Source: Dehalococcoides mccartyi
Lineage (GTDB): Bacteria; Chloroflexota; Dehalococcoidia; UBA2979
Assembly: GCA_945865925.1 (NCBI GenBank)
Contig: CAMBFG010000002.1
Coordinates: 200,421 to 264,420 of the forward strand
Reading direction: 5' to 3'
DNA length: 64,000 bases
Shown piece by piece: positions 32,639 through 41,246 of this stretch. Within the stretch, counting starts at the first letter, position 1, and each line of letters opens with the position of its first letter. A program made the translations under genes and the position numbers. The notes below the pieces were generated by a model. The model ran no database searches, was not told the DNA's origin, and worked only from the letters and a program-made list of their open reading frames with translations.

Positions 32639-32941
32639 ATGACCAGACGGATGCCGCTCGCGGAGGTCCGCGCCAACATCGCAGCGGCGGTCGATCAAGT
32701 CTTCCACCGCGGCGAGCACGTCGTGATCGAGCGCCACGGGCGCCCGGTCGCCGCGCTGGTGAGCATCGAAGACCTCGCGCGGCTGGAGGCGGAACGCCCG
32801 ACTGGAGACCGCCCCGCAGGCGCCCTCGCGCTCGTGGGCGCCTGGGCTGATGTAGAGGACACGGAGATCGATGCGTTCCTCGTCGATGTGGCCAGCGCCC
32901 GCCAGAGAGACACCGGTCGCAAGGTGAGGCTGAAGGCGTGA
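32639..32941 (+). CDS. Phd/YefM-type antitoxin
   Basis: A 100-residue antitoxin with the Phd/YefM fold: MPLAEVRANIAAAVDQVF, then EHVVIERHGRPVAALVSIEDL. The C-terminal part is variable and acidic, as expected for toxin binding. The ATG at 32639 has GGAGGGG just upstream; earlier in-frame starts would run through the operator repeats. It overlaps the toxin gene by 4 bp. It neutralises the PIN toxin and, by family precedent, represses the pair. Confidence 0.88.
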   Translation: MTRRMPLAEVRANIAAAVDQVFHRGEHVVIERHGRPVAALVSIEDLARLEAERPTGDRPAGALALVGAWADVEDTEIDAFLVDVASARQRDTGRKVRLKA

Positions 32942-33348
32942 AGTACCTCTTCGACACCGACATCCTGAGCGACCTGCTCCGGCGCGCGCCTCAACCCGCA
33001 CTGGTGCGGCGGCTCGCCGCGACACCCCCCGATGAGCAGGCAACGTCCAGCATTACGCTCGGGGAACTGCTGTACGGCGCCCTCCGGCTCAGCGACCGTT
33101 CAACGGCACTGGTCGAGCGGATCGAAGCGGCACTCCTGCCCAACCTCGCCGTCCTTCCCTTCGACGCCGAGGCGGCGCGGGCGTACGGCGGGCTGCGCGT
33201 GACGCTGGAGCGGGCGGGCACGCCGATCGGCGACGCGGACATGCGGATCGCCTCGATCGCACTTGCGCGCGGGATGGTCGTCGTGACGGCCAACACCAGA
33301 CACTTCACGAGAGTCCCCGACCTCATCGTGGAGAACTGGCTCGCCTGA
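32938..33348 (+). CDS. vapC: VapC-family PIN-domain toxin
   Basis: A 136-residue PIN ribonuclease. The acidic residues are visible in YLFDTDILSDLL (N-terminal Asp), SSITLGELLYG (Glu) and PIGDADMRIASIA (Asp pair), followed by VTANTRHF. VapC toxins cut tRNA or rRNA and stop translation when freed from antitoxin. It is translationally coupled to the antitoxin and lies 19 bp before the serine recombinase, so it likely helps keep the element in the population. Confidence 0.92.
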   Translation: MKYLFDTDILSDLLRRAPQPALVRRLAATPPDEQATSSITLGELLYGALRLSDRSTALVERIEAALLPNLAVLPFDAEAARAYGGLRVTLERAGTPIGDADMRIASIALARGMVVVTANTRHFTRVPDLIVENWLA

Positions 33349-33367
33349 GAGCGAGTAGGAGCGACAG

Positions 33368-35047
33368 ATGCGAGCGATCGTCTATTCCCGAGTCTCGACC
33401 GATGCGCAAGAGCGCGACGGGACGTCCCTCGACACCCAGGAGCGCGCCTCGATCGAACTGGCGGCCGCCCGCGGGTGGTCGGTGATGCGCTGCATCCGTG
33501 ACGCGGCGAGCGGGTTCTCGCTCGATCGTGACGGCGTCGAGACCTTGCGCGGCATCCTCAAGCGGGGCGAGGCCGACGTGGTCGTCGCCTACGCCGTGGA
33601 CCGGCTCTCGCGGAACCAGAATCACATCGGCGTCCTGTTCGACGAGATACAGCAGGCTGGCGCGAAACTGGAGTTCGTCACCGAGCGATTTGAGGACACG
33701 GCCGTCGGCCGCTTCATCCTCGCCGCCCGCGCGTTCATCGCCGAGGTCGAGCGCGAGAAGATCGTCGAGCGCACGATGCGCGGCAAGGCCGAACGTGCGC
33801 GAGGTGGGAGACTGCCCCAGGGAGTCGGTCGAGGCATCTACGGCTACACATATGACCCAGCGACCGGCCACCGAACGATCGATCAGGTCCAGGCGTCGAT
33901 CGTCAAGCGCATCTTTGAGGACTTCCTCGGTGGCGCGTCCTGCAACGGCATCGCGAATGCCCTCAACCGGGAAGTGCTCCCGGCGTTCGGGGGCGGTAGC
34001 TGGTACGCGCTGACGATTCGGCGGGTGCTTCTGAACGAGACTTACACCGGGCGCACGATCTATCGGCGGACACGCGCTGAGAAGGTGCGCGACGCTTCGC
34101 GAAACCGCTGGCGGCGGCGGGTGGTCGAACGGGATCAGGCCGACTGGATCGAGGTTGACGGCGCGACGCCGGCCATCATCTCGCCTGACTTGTTCGCGGC
34201 GGCGGAGCGGCGGCTGACCGATCCCGCGCGTCGCGTTCGAGCGGTAGCGACACGCCGCTATGCGCTCGCCGGTCGCATCCGCTGCGCGGAGTGTGAGGCG
34301 GCGATGGTCGGGCACGCGGTCAATGGCGGGCGGTACCTGTACTACCGCTGCTCGCGCGGATCGAGTGGCCCCGGCGAGACCACATGCGCCTCGCGCTACG
34401 TCCGCCTGGAGAAGATCGAGGCCGCCGTGCGGACGGCGCTCGCAGAGGTGCTGGCGACTCCTGACCGCATTCTGGCGGAGGTTAGGCTCCTCATCGGCGA
34501 AACGGCCCCCGTGTCTCCTTCGCTGGCACCCGTCCTCGCCGAACTCGACGAAGTCGAGGCCCGGCAGCGCCGCCTCGTCCAGCTCTTCACGCGAGGCGAC
34601 CTGCCCGAGGACATCCTCGCCGCGGAGTCGAAGGCGCTCGCGACGCGGCGGGCGTTGCTGGAGGAGCGGCGACGGGATGCCGAGGCAGTCCAACCAGCAA
34701 GAAACTTCGACCTGGCACTGATCGAGCGCGACTTGCCCCGGGCGCTGCACATCATCCAGAAGTGGGCGGAAGCGATCGAGGGAGACGACTTCGACCTGCT
34801 GCTGCGCGCGCTGAGTGCGGAGATCGTGGCGTCGAGCGGGTCGATCGAGGTACGCGGCGAGGTGCCTCTAATTGCTAAGGTACCTCAGTCTTTCGCTACC
34901 ATTGAACGAACATCGGCATCACTACATGCACGAACCGATCGTTCCCCACCGGCCGAAGCACACCGGGTGATGACGGCGACGTCGTCTCGATCGCCACGCG
35001 GTCAGCGTCGAGGACGTTCAGCACGTCCATCAGGTAGCGGCCGTTGA
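33368..35047 (+). CDS. Large serine recombinase (integrase of the element)
   Basis: A 559-residue serine integrase. The resolvase domain begins RAIVYSRVSTDAQERDGTSL, whose S in YSRVS is the nucleophile, followed by YAVDRLSRNQNHIG and EREKIVERTMRG. The recombinase domain holds LLNETYTGRTIYRRTR, the zinc ribbon CAECEAAM with YYRCSR, and a coiled-coil motif (EARQRRLVQLF). The final 40 or so codons lie beyond the right att repeat and are read antisense to dnaN. The C-terminal tail is thus supplied by the host target, and overlap with dnaN is 152 bp. The ATG at 33368 follows AGGAGCG. Confidence 0.95.
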   Translation: MRAIVYSRVSTDAQERDGTSLDTQERASIELAAARGWSVMRCIRDAASGFSLDRDGVETLRGILKRGEADVVVAYAVDRLSRNQNHIGVLFDEIQQAGAKLEFVTERFEDTAVGRFILAARAFIAEVEREKIVERTMRGKAERARGGRLPQGVGRGIYGYTYDPATGHRTIDQVQASIVKRIFEDFLGGASCNGIANALNREVLPAFGGGSWYALTIRRVLLNETYTGRTIYRRTRAEKVRDASRNRWRRRVVERDQADWIEVDGATPAIISPDLFAAAERRLTDPARRVRAVATRRYALAGRIRCAECEAAMVGHAVNGGRYLYYRCSRGSSGPGETTCASRYVRLEKIEAAVRTALAEVLATPDRILAEVRLLIGETAPVSPSLAPVLAELDEVEARQRRLVQLFTRGDLPEDILAAESKALATRRALLEERRRDAEAVQPARNFDLALIERDLPRALHIIQKWAEAIEGDDFDLLLRALSAEIVASSGSIEVRGEVPLIAKVPQSFATIERTSASLHARTDRSPPAEAHRVMTATSSRSPRGQRRGRSARPSGSGR

Positions 35048-36029
35048 AGGCGATCTTCGCCTCGGTACCCTCGACGACGGCGTCCAGGATGCCCTCGTTG
35101 TTGCCCACCTCTTCGGCGCGCGCCGTGATCACCAGGCGGCCGGGCTCCGAGGCCTCACCGGGTGTCGCGATGATCCGCACGATGCCGGAGCCGTCGCGCG
35201 CAAAGATCGAGGCGATCCGTGTCTCCCGCATGAACTCCGCCACGGCGACCTCGGTGCGCGTCGTGCGCTGCGCCGGGATCAACTGCTCGTAGTTCGGGAA
35301 CGTCCCCTGGATCAGGTTCGCCGTCAGCCGCGCGTGGCCGACATCGAACTGCACCTGCGTACCCGCGGGGTTGAAGGTGATCTCCACCTTGCCCTCGACG
35401 GCCTCGCTCAGCAGCCGTCCGAGTTCGCTCAATGCGCGCGCCGGCACGATCACCGCGCGCTCGACCTTCGACTCGATCGGCATCGTGTGTACCGAGAGCC
35501 GGAAGCCGTCGGCAGCCGCGAGGCGGAGCGACCCGCCACCGAAGTGGAAGTGCACGCCCGTGAGCACCGGTCGCGAGTCGTCCGTCGCCGCCGAGAACAC
35601 AGTCTGTGCGATCGCCGTCCGCAGGCGCGGTGCCTCGATCGTGATCGAGTCGCTGCCCTCGACGGTCGGGATCGGCGGGAAATCGTCGGGATCCATGCCA
35701 CCGATTGAGGCGGTATTGCGCACGCACGCGAGGCTCACCTGCCGCGAGCGCTCCGCCAACTTCATCGTGATCTCTTCGCGCGGCAGCGTGGCCACGAAGT
35801 CCGAGATCAGGCGAGAGGGAAGCGTGATCGAGCCAGCCTCGTCCACCTTTGCGTCGATGCGGTAAGTGATGGCGATGGTCTCGGCGTCGGTCGCGGAGAG
35901 CGTCAGGTGGTCGCCCTCGGCCTCCAGCAGGACGTGCTGAGTGATCGGCAACGTGGTCCGAGTGGGGATGGCGCGGGCCACGGCCGACAGGCCGCGGTGC
36001 AGGTCCTCCTGCTGGCAGGCGATCCGCAT
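34896..36029 (-). CDS. dnaN: DNA polymerase III beta sliding clamp
   Basis: A 377-residue clamp of normal length with three repeated domains. The N-terminus MRIACQQEDLHRGLSAVARA is canonical, so ATG 36029 is used rather than the in-frame ATG at 36083. The C-terminus VHVVMPMFVQW differs from the usual short MPMR ending because the last codons lie in the attachment repeat. The ring dimer tethers polymerase to DNA. The gene is not beside dnaA or recF here; recF is 18 kb away. The element's insertion at its 3' end preserves function. Confidence 0.95.
   Translation of the reverse strand: MRIACQQEDLHRGLSAVARAIPTRTTLPITQHVLLEAEGDHLTLSATDAETIAITYRIDAKVDEAGSITLPSRLISDFVATLPREEITMKLAERSRQVSLACVRNTASIGGMDPDDFPPIPTVEGSDSITIEAPRLRTAIAQTVFSAATDDSRPVLTGVHFHFGGGSLRLAAADGFRLSVHTMPIESKVERAVIVPARALSELGRLLSEAVEGKVEITFNPAGTQVQFDVGHARLTANLIQGTFPNYEQLIPAQRTTRTEVAVAEFMRETRIASIFARDGSGIVRIIATPGEASEPGRLVITARAEEVGNNEGILDAVVEGTEAKIAFNGRYLMDVLNVLDADRVAIETTSPSSPGVLRPVGNDRFVHVVMPMFVQW
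34898..34923. repeat. Right attachment-site repeat, inside the dnaN 3' end
   Basis: Identical over 26 bp to 16550-16575 and in direct orientation. On the minus strand it encodes the DnaN C-terminal MPMFVQW and the first base of its TAG stop. It is at once the recombinase gene's 3' region, the att core and the end of dnaN. Confidence 0.88.
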
Positions 36030-36126
36030 GCTTAACCGATCACACAGGTACACCGATTCGTCACGGAAGTATACGTGCGCCATGCGCCGCGCGGCAACGC
36101 GCGCACGGCACCTTCGAGGCGGCCTG

Positions 36127-36897
36127 CTACGCCCGAGGCGGCAGCGCGTCGAGGAGCCCCGCGAGGTTGTCCAGACTCAGGTCCGGCTGCGGCGCGCGCT
36201 CGGGATATGGGAACTCCGTCCGCCGCACCCAGGCCGTCCGCAACCCCGCCCGATGCGCCCCGGTGACGTCCGCGATCGGCGAGTCACCCACATACAGCAC
36301 CTCGGGCGCCTCAAGGCCGAGGCGGCCACAGAGCGCTCCAAAGACGGCGTGGTGCGGCTTGTACGCCCGCAGCGATTCGGACGACTGGATCACCGAGAAC
36401 CGCATCCGCGACCGCACGAGGGCCCCCTGAAGAAAGTCTTCGTCCGCGTTGGACAGCAGCGCGAGCGAGTAGCCCCGCGTATGCAGCGCCTCGATCGTGT
36501 CGAGGGCGTCGATATACGGCGGCGACTCCGTGAGACGAGCGCGGAAGTGGTCAGCGGCGGCAGCCGCATCACCGTGTACCTCGTGCGTCTCGAGGGCATG
36601 GGAGAACTGGCGACGCCAGATCTCCCACTGACTGTGCCAGTCCGGCAGCGGGCCGGTGAGCATCCGGTCGAGCATCGGGCGGGGGTCCGCCGCGTCGCGC
36701 GTCCACACATCGGCCTGCGCGTACGCCTTCGTCCACGTCTCGAAGAACGCCTCATGGTCGACCTCGACGCCCTGCGCGAGGAGGAGCGAGGTCACCTCGA
36801 CGCGGAAATGGGCCATCGTGAAGTCGAACAGCGTCCCGTAGCCGTCGAAGGCGACGGCGCGGATGGCGCTGGAGTCGAAAGGCGTCGGTTCATCCAT
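36127..36897 (-). CDS. HAD-superfamily hydrolase
   Basis: A 256-residue haloacid-dehalogenase-like protein with motif I DGYGTLFD (nucleophile Asp), motif II LLSNAD, the Lys motif AYKPHHAVF and the acidic motif YVGDSPIADVTGA. The helical cap between residues 30 and 110 places it in subfamily IA, as in phosphoglycolate or 2-haloacid type enzymes. The first motif lacks the second Asp of phosphatases (D-G-Y instead of D-x-D), a pattern seen in haloacid dehalogenase-like members. Substrate unknown. It lies 97 bp downstream of the dnaN start, on the same strand. Confidence 0.88.
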   Translation of the reverse strand: MDEPTPFDSSAIRAVAFDGYGTLFDFTMAHFRVEVTSLLLAQGVEVDHEAFFETWTKAYAQADVWTRDAADPRPMLDRMLTGPLPDWHSQWEIWRRQFSHALETHEVHGDAAAAADHFRARLTESPPYIDALDTIEALHTRGYSLALLSNADEDFLQGALVRSRMRFSVIQSSESLRAYKPHHAVFGALCGRLGLEAPEVLYVGDSPIADVTGAHRAGLRTAWVRRTEFPYPERAPQPDLSLDNLAGLLDALPPRA

Positions 36898-36961
36898 AGC
36901 GCGCGCAGTCTAGCCGCGAAGTCGTCGGGTGCGCAGGCAATCGAGGTGCCGCATCGAGGTG

Positions 36962-37618
36962 CTAAACAGTCGCGGGCTCGTACACCTCGCCGAGGGCGAT
37001 GAGGACACGATCGGCCAGCCCCGCGATCTGCTCGCGTGCCTGTTGGCCTTCCTCGGGCGTCATCCGGCTGCGCTCCGCGAGTTGCTTGGCCGCCTGGTCG
37101 AGGGACTGGCGGAAGAACGTGAACGCCTGCATCGCCTGCGTCAGGGTGATCCCGCGCTGCCGGAGTTCGCGTGCGTACTGCTCGCCGATCTGCGTCATCT
37201 CGATCTCGAGGTCAGACCGTCGCGCCCGGCGCCAGATGTAGTCGTCAACGATCTCCAGAAGCCTCCGCCCCAGAGGGCGTAGGTGGTCGCGCGAGGACGC
37301 CGAGATGTTGTCGTTCCACTTCGCGTCATCGCGCCCGGAGTGCAGGCCACGACGGATGCGAGTGACGGCGGCGTTTTCGAGGACGCGCTCCGGCTGGTGT
37401 CCGCCGGACTCCAGGAGTGCGTGCAACTCGTCCTCGGCGAAACGGCGATGCCCGCCGGGGGTGCGGAAGACGTGGAGTTCGCCGGAGTCTGCCCAGCGGC
37501 GCACGGTGGACTCGTTCACACCGAGTACTTCGCAGGCCCGCGCGAGGCTGACCCAGCGGCGCACTGCCGGCGAAGCGTTGGCTGTCCCGTTCGCACGTTC
37601 CGCCACGCCAGGCCTCAA
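36962..37618 (-). CDS. MerR-type HTH regulator with helical sensor domain
   Basis: A 218-residue protein. The excisionase/MerR-type helix-turn-helix (LARACEVLGVNESTVRRWADSG, then RTPGGHRRFAEDELHALL) is at about 25-75. The C-terminal half is an all-helical domain (ITLTQAMQAFTFFRQSLDQ) like the four-helix N-domains of RsbR-type or related sensors. It probably binds DNA and senses an unknown signal. It starts at ATG 37618 near the edge of a 138-bp intergenic gap that separates it from dinB, where I see only a short CACGA/TCGTG inverted repeat. Confidence 0.75.
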   Translation of the reverse strand: MRPGVAERANGTANASPAVRRWVSLARACEVLGVNESTVRRWADSGELHVFRTPGGHRRFAEDELHALLESGGHQPERVLENAAVTRIRRGLHSGRDDAKWNDNISASSRDHLRPLGRRLLEIVDDYIWRRARRSDLEIEMTQIGEQYARELRQRGITLTQAMQAFTFFRQSLDQAAKQLAERSRMTPEEGQQAREQIAGLADRVLIALGEVYEPATV

Positions 37619-37756
37619 ATCTCGCGCTCAAACCTGTGCATTTCACGACGAAGTCTCGTGAGATTCGCCACCTCTCACTCTAGGAACCGGCGGCGAGAGG
37701 CGCAAACGCAACCCCCGATTTCGAGGGCCTTTGAAACCCACTCTTGCGCGGGCTTG

Positions 37757-38983
37757 TCAGGGTTTGCGGAGATTCGCCACGTCCGAAGCGCCCCGCCGCA
37801 CCGAGGCTTCCCCGTACCGCTCGCGCAGCGCGTCCAGCACCGCGTCGATGCGTTCCTGGCGCTGCGTGTCGCCTCGGCCGAGCGGGGTCACACCGCTCGC
37901 GGCCTCCAGCAGTTCGAGTTGCACCACGTCCTCGACGAGGTTGGTGACGCCGAGGCCGATCAGGCGCACCGGGTGGAAGCCCTCGGCGCGCACGATCTCG
38001 TCGAACAGTGCGTTCGCCGCATCGAGGATCGCACTCGTCGCCTGCGCGGGACGTTCGAGGGTGTGACTGCGCGAGAGCGTGGTGAAGTCCTGCCAGCGCA
38101 GTTTCAGCGTCACCGTGCGCGCCCGCTTCCCTCTCGCGCGCAGGTCACCGCCCACGCGCTCGGCGTGTTCACGCAGTACCTCGCGCAGGTAGGCGAGGTC
38201 GGCCACGTCATCGCCGAAGGTCACCTCGCGCGAGATCTGCTTTCGCTCGCGGCCGCCGGCGTGCACAGGCGCCGGGTCGACGCCATTCGCACGCTCCACG
38301 AGCATCGTCCCGCTCGACCCGAACTGCGCCGCCATCCAGCGAGGGTCCTGCGCCGCTGCCTCGCCAACCGTCCGGATGCCGGCCAGGGCGAGCGCCTGCG
38401 CGAACTTCGGCCCCACGAACGGCAGGTCGCGCACCGGCAGCGGCGCCAGGAACGCGGCGTCACCGCCGAGGGGCACCTCGATCAGCCCGTCCGGCTTCGC
38501 GCGATCGGAGCCAACCTTCGCCGCTGTCCTCGAACCGGCGATGCACACCGACACGGCGATCCCGAGTTCACTACGCACCCGCGCACGCAACGCCTCGGCC
38601 GCCGCGTGACCGCCGAGACCGTCCACACCCATCCCGGTCAGGTCTGCGAACGCCTCATCGAGGCCGCCCGACTCCACCAACGGCGACACCTCGCCGAGCA
38701 TCGCGTGGAAGCGACGCGAGAAGTCCAGGTACGCCTCGAAGTCCGTCGGCACCACGATCGCCTGCGGGCAAAGCCGCAGCGCCTGCACCATCGGCTGGGC
38801 GGAACGGCACCCGAACACGCGCGCCTCGTACGACGCCGTCGACACCACCCCGCGCCGTCCTCGATGCCCGACAAGCACCGGCTTCCCCACGAGCGAAGGA
38901 TCCTTCACCCGCTCCACGGCAACGAAGAACGTGTCGAGGTCGAAGTGCGCAATCCGCCGAGGAAGGACCGGGCCGGCTGGCAC
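37757..38983 (-). CDS. dinB: DNA polymerase IV (Y-family)
   Basis: A 408-residue translesion polymerase. Catalytic motifs: HFDLDTFFVAVE (first Asp) and SGGLDEAFADLTG, a variant of the usual SIDEAF that keeps the Asp-Glu pair. SYEARVFGCRSAQPM is the nucleotide-binding loop, and LPFVGPKFAQALALAGI the HhH region. The little-finger domain follows. No obvious C-terminal clamp-binding motif (QLxLF-like) is visible. It copies past damaged bases. Start is ATG 38983, with the divergent lipoprotein 80 bp away. Confidence 0.93.
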   Translation of the reverse strand: MPAGPVLPRRIAHFDLDTFFVAVERVKDPSLVGKPVLVGHRGRRGVVSTASYEARVFGCRSAQPMVQALRLCPQAIVVPTDFEAYLDFSRRFHAMLGEVSPLVESGGLDEAFADLTGMGVDGLGGHAAAEALRARVRSELGIAVSVCIAGSRTAAKVGSDRAKPDGLIEVPLGGDAAFLAPLPVRDLPFVGPKFAQALALAGIRTVGEAAAQDPRWMAAQFGSSGTMLVERANGVDPAPVHAGGRERKQISREVTFGDDVADLAYLREVLREHAERVGGDLRARGKRARTVTLKLRWQDFTTLSRSHTLERPAQATSAILDAANALFDEIVRAEGFHPVRLIGLGVTNLVEDVVQLELLEAASGVTPLGRGDTQRQERIDAVLDALRERYGEASVRRGASDVANLRKP

Positions 38984-39063
38984 CTTCGCGACTCCTCACA
39001 GCCGAGGGATCCTCAAGCGATCCCGGTGACGAGCGGGAACGTCCCGAGGCCTACGCTCGTCCT

Positions 39064-40446
39064 ATGAGTATGAGGCACGCCCGCCCGCTGCTCTTCGCCC
39101 TGCTTGTCGCTCTCGTCGCCATCGCCTGCGACCGAGGTGGCGACAAGCCCGAGGCGTCCCCGACTCCCGAGGCCACTCCCCCGGCGACCCTCAGTGTCTC
39201 GCCCACGCCCACCGCCTCTCCATCGCCGCCCCCACTCCCCGGTAAGGTCGAGGTCGCATCCACCGTCCAACTGATCGATGTCCGAACCGGCGTCGCCAAG
39301 ACGCTCTTCGAGGACCGCGCGCAGATCGCACACAGTGCGGCGTTCGTGGACGCCGACATCGTCATCTCAGTGAGCAACGCGCCGCCGCTCCGCTTCCGCC
39401 TCGATGGCTCGGCCGTCACGAACCCACCAACGCCTCTCGGATGCCGCGAGGCGAACGGCGCAGCCGAGGTTGGCGGGCGGTCGTACAGCGGCGTGCGCTG
39501 CGGCTCCGTCTCCGCCGACCGTCGTTGGATGATCTACGAAATCCAGACCGGCGAAGTCGAGGTGGGTACCTCGGGCTACCGCGTGCCGCAACGTGACATG
39601 TGGTCAGTCGACTTGCAGACGGGCGCGACGCGGCGATTGCAGGCGGGGCTGATCGATTGCGGCGGTTGCGACGCCCGGTACGCACCTCGCTGGTCCACCA
39701 CCAGCCGCTACGTCGCTTATGCCGAGTTCGGCGGCACGAGGCGCCGTTACCTGAGTGACCTGTCGAGCGGTGTCACCCGCCAGATCGGCAGCGGCAATGA
39801 GGTCAACGACGCCCCCGAGTGGGCGCCCACGGGCGACCTGCTGGTCTACTCGACGACCGCGAATGGCACGGTCGCCCGCTTCGAGGATCTCGTGGCCGGG
39901 ACGTGGCGCGACCTCGACGTTCCGTGGCCCGTGCGTTTCGGCGCCAGTGGCACCTACTTCTACTCGCCGGCATGGGGTGCTGGCCCGAAGGCGGCCCCAC
40001 CCACCACTACGATCATCGAGGCCGCCAGCGGGCGAACACTCGCCACGCTTGCGGGCGCTCCGCCGCCAGAGTTCCTCTGGACTCGTGACGTGGCGGTCAC
40101 GCGGTTCGGTGGCGGTTACATCGCTGTCCTCCAGCGTGCCGGTGAATGTGGGGGGACCGCGATCTTCCAAGAGGGTGTTGCGCGCCCTCTATGCATTGCA
40201 GGGGGCGCTCTCGGACAGGTCGCCCCGGATGGTTCGCATGTCGCCGTGGCACGCGAAACGGGTCGCACGGGGCCGGCCGGCCCACGATCGATGCCTCTGT
40301 TCGACGTCGACATCGTCGATGTTGCGACGGGCGCATCTCGAACCGTGGTGACAGGCGCGATCTCGTTCTCGCCGCCATTGCTGGTGTGGAACGCGGCGGG
40401 CACGCACCTGCTCGTCCTGTGGCCGTACTCCTCCAGCGGACTCTGA
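39064..40446 (+). CDS. Secreted lipoprotein with beta-propeller-like repeats
   Basis: A 460-residue lipoprotein: signal peptide LLFALLVALVAIAC with lipobox Cys near residue 22, then a Pro/Thr/Ser linker (about 30-60). The body carries repeats such as WSTTSRYVAYAEFGG and WAPTGDLLVYSTT, similar to TolB/WD40-like propeller blades. It would be anchored on the outer face of the cytoplasmic membrane. ATG 39070 is an alternative start two codons in. Function unknown; proteins of this type are usually binding platforms. Confidence 0.8.
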   Translation: MSMRHARPLLFALLVALVAIACDRGGDKPEASPTPEATPPATLSVSPTPTASPSPPPLPGKVEVASTVQLIDVRTGVAKTLFEDRAQIAHSAAFVDADIVISVSNAPPLRFRLDGSAVTNPPTPLGCREANGAAEVGGRSYSGVRCGSVSADRRWMIYEIQTGEVEVGTSGYRVPQRDMWSVDLQTGATRRLQAGLIDCGGCDARYAPRWSTTSRYVAYAEFGGTRRRYLSDLSSGVTRQIGSGNEVNDAPEWAPTGDLLVYSTTANGTVARFEDLVAGTWRDLDVPWPVRFGASGTYFYSPAWGAGPKAAPPTTTIIEAASGRTLATLAGAPPPEFLWTRDVAVTRFGGGYIAVLQRAGECGGTAIFQEGVARPLCIAGGALGQVAPDGSHVAVARETGRTGPAGPRSMPLFDVDIVDVATGASRTVVTGAISFSPPLLVWNAAGTHLLVLWPYSSSGL

Positions 40447-40509
40447 GTGAGTCACCTTGAATCTGATGGGGCGCGCCATTGGGGGCTCGTGATCGGATAT
40501 GCGCCCGTG

Positions 40510-40652
40510 TAATATTCATGCGGGCTCAGCAGACCTCGAGCGGCGTTCAACACCTGCACGCTTTGCGGTATCTGAGATGCGGTGGAGTGCCGGCCGCCCC
40601 GGGCCGGCGTGCAGTGGTGCCGGGGGCACTGCCCCGGCTGGAAGTGTTGGAA
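40510..40652 (+). promoter_or_regulatory. Promoter and structured leader of the RRM gene
   Basis: TAATAT at 40510-40515 is a good -10, although no clear -35 lies at 17 bp. The resulting leader of about 130 nt has two strong hairpins: GCCGGCC pairing with GGCCGGC near 40587-40608, and GCCGGGG with GCCCCGGC close to the ribosome site. Long structured leaders are common for cold-inducible RNA-binding proteins, so post-transcriptional control is plausible. Confidence 0.4.
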
Positions 40653-41177
40653 GTGACGCAGAGGATTTACGTCGGGAATCTCCCCTTCACCGCAACGGAG
40701 GAAGAGGTTTCTGGTCTGTTCGCCCAGTACGGCGAGGTTGTCTCGTGCAGCCTCCCCAAAGACCGCGAAACCGGCCGCCCGCGCGGCTTCGGGTTCGTGG
40801 AGATGGAAGACGAAGACGCGAAGAAGGCGATCGCTGCGCTGGACGGCCAGGCGCTCGGCGGTCGCGCGCTTCGAGTGAACGAGGCGCAGCCGCGTGAAGC
40901 CGGCGGCGGCGGTCGTGGCGGTGGCGGCTACGGCGGTGGTGGTGGCTACGGCGGCGGTGGCGGCGGCTACGGCGGTGGTGGTGACCGCGGTGGCGGCGGC
41001 TACGGCGGCGGTGGTGACCGCGGTGGCGGCGGCTACGGCGGCGGTGGCGACCGCGGTGGTGGCGGCGGCTACGGCGGCGGCGGCGGCAGCCGCGGCGGTG
41101 GCTACGGCGGCGGTGGTGGTGGCCGCGGCGGTGGTGGCGGCGGTGGCAGCCGCGGCGGTGGCGGCGGCTATCGCTAG
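40653..41177 (+). CDS. Glycine-rich RRM RNA-binding protein
   Basis: Residues 1-82 form a single RRM with RNP2 (IYVGNLPF) and RNP1 (RGFGFVEM). The remaining 90 or so residues are a glycine-rich tail of repeated GGGGYGGGGDRG-like units with RGG boxes. Such proteins bind RNA and are often cold- or stress-induced; the tail may drive weak self-association. GTG 40653 is used because the RRM begins there with VTQRIYVGN; an upstream frame extension is non-homologous. A strong terminator follows at 41247-41276. Confidence 0.9.
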   Translation: MTQRIYVGNLPFTATEEEVSGLFAQYGEVVSCSLPKDRETGRPRGFGFVEMEDEDAKKAIAALDGQALGGRALRVNEAQPREAGGGGRGGGGYGGGGGYGGGGGGYGGGGDRGGGGYGGGGDRGGGGYGGGGDRGGGGGYGGGGGSRGGGYGGGGGGRGGGGGGGSRGGGGGYR

Positions 41178-41246
41178 GACAGCATGCGGGCCTCGCGCGC
41201 GCTTGCAGGTGTCGCGCGCGCAGCCTGCCCGAGCCGGTTGACCAAC

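Larger units (their letters stand above)
16550..34923. mobile_element. 18.4-kb serine-recombinase integrative element with defence cargo
   Basis: Perfect 26-bp direct repeats bound the region. The intact large serine recombinase lies at the right end, with its 3' end running across the right repeat into dnaN, the usual position of an integrase beside its att site. Inside are a type III Mod/Res-helicase cluster, a QueC-like module, two tyrosine recombinases and a Phd/VapC pair. There are no phage structural, replication or conjugation genes, so it is a small genomic island or satellite-like element. Outside the left repeat is a headless recombinase of the same family, showing that the site was used twice. 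Confidence 0.85.

Noticed and set aside
40905-41174. The dense GGC/GGT repeat as a possible CRISPR or satellite array.
   Set aside because: It is the in-frame glycine-rich tail of the RRM protein, with codon-periodic repeats and no spacers.
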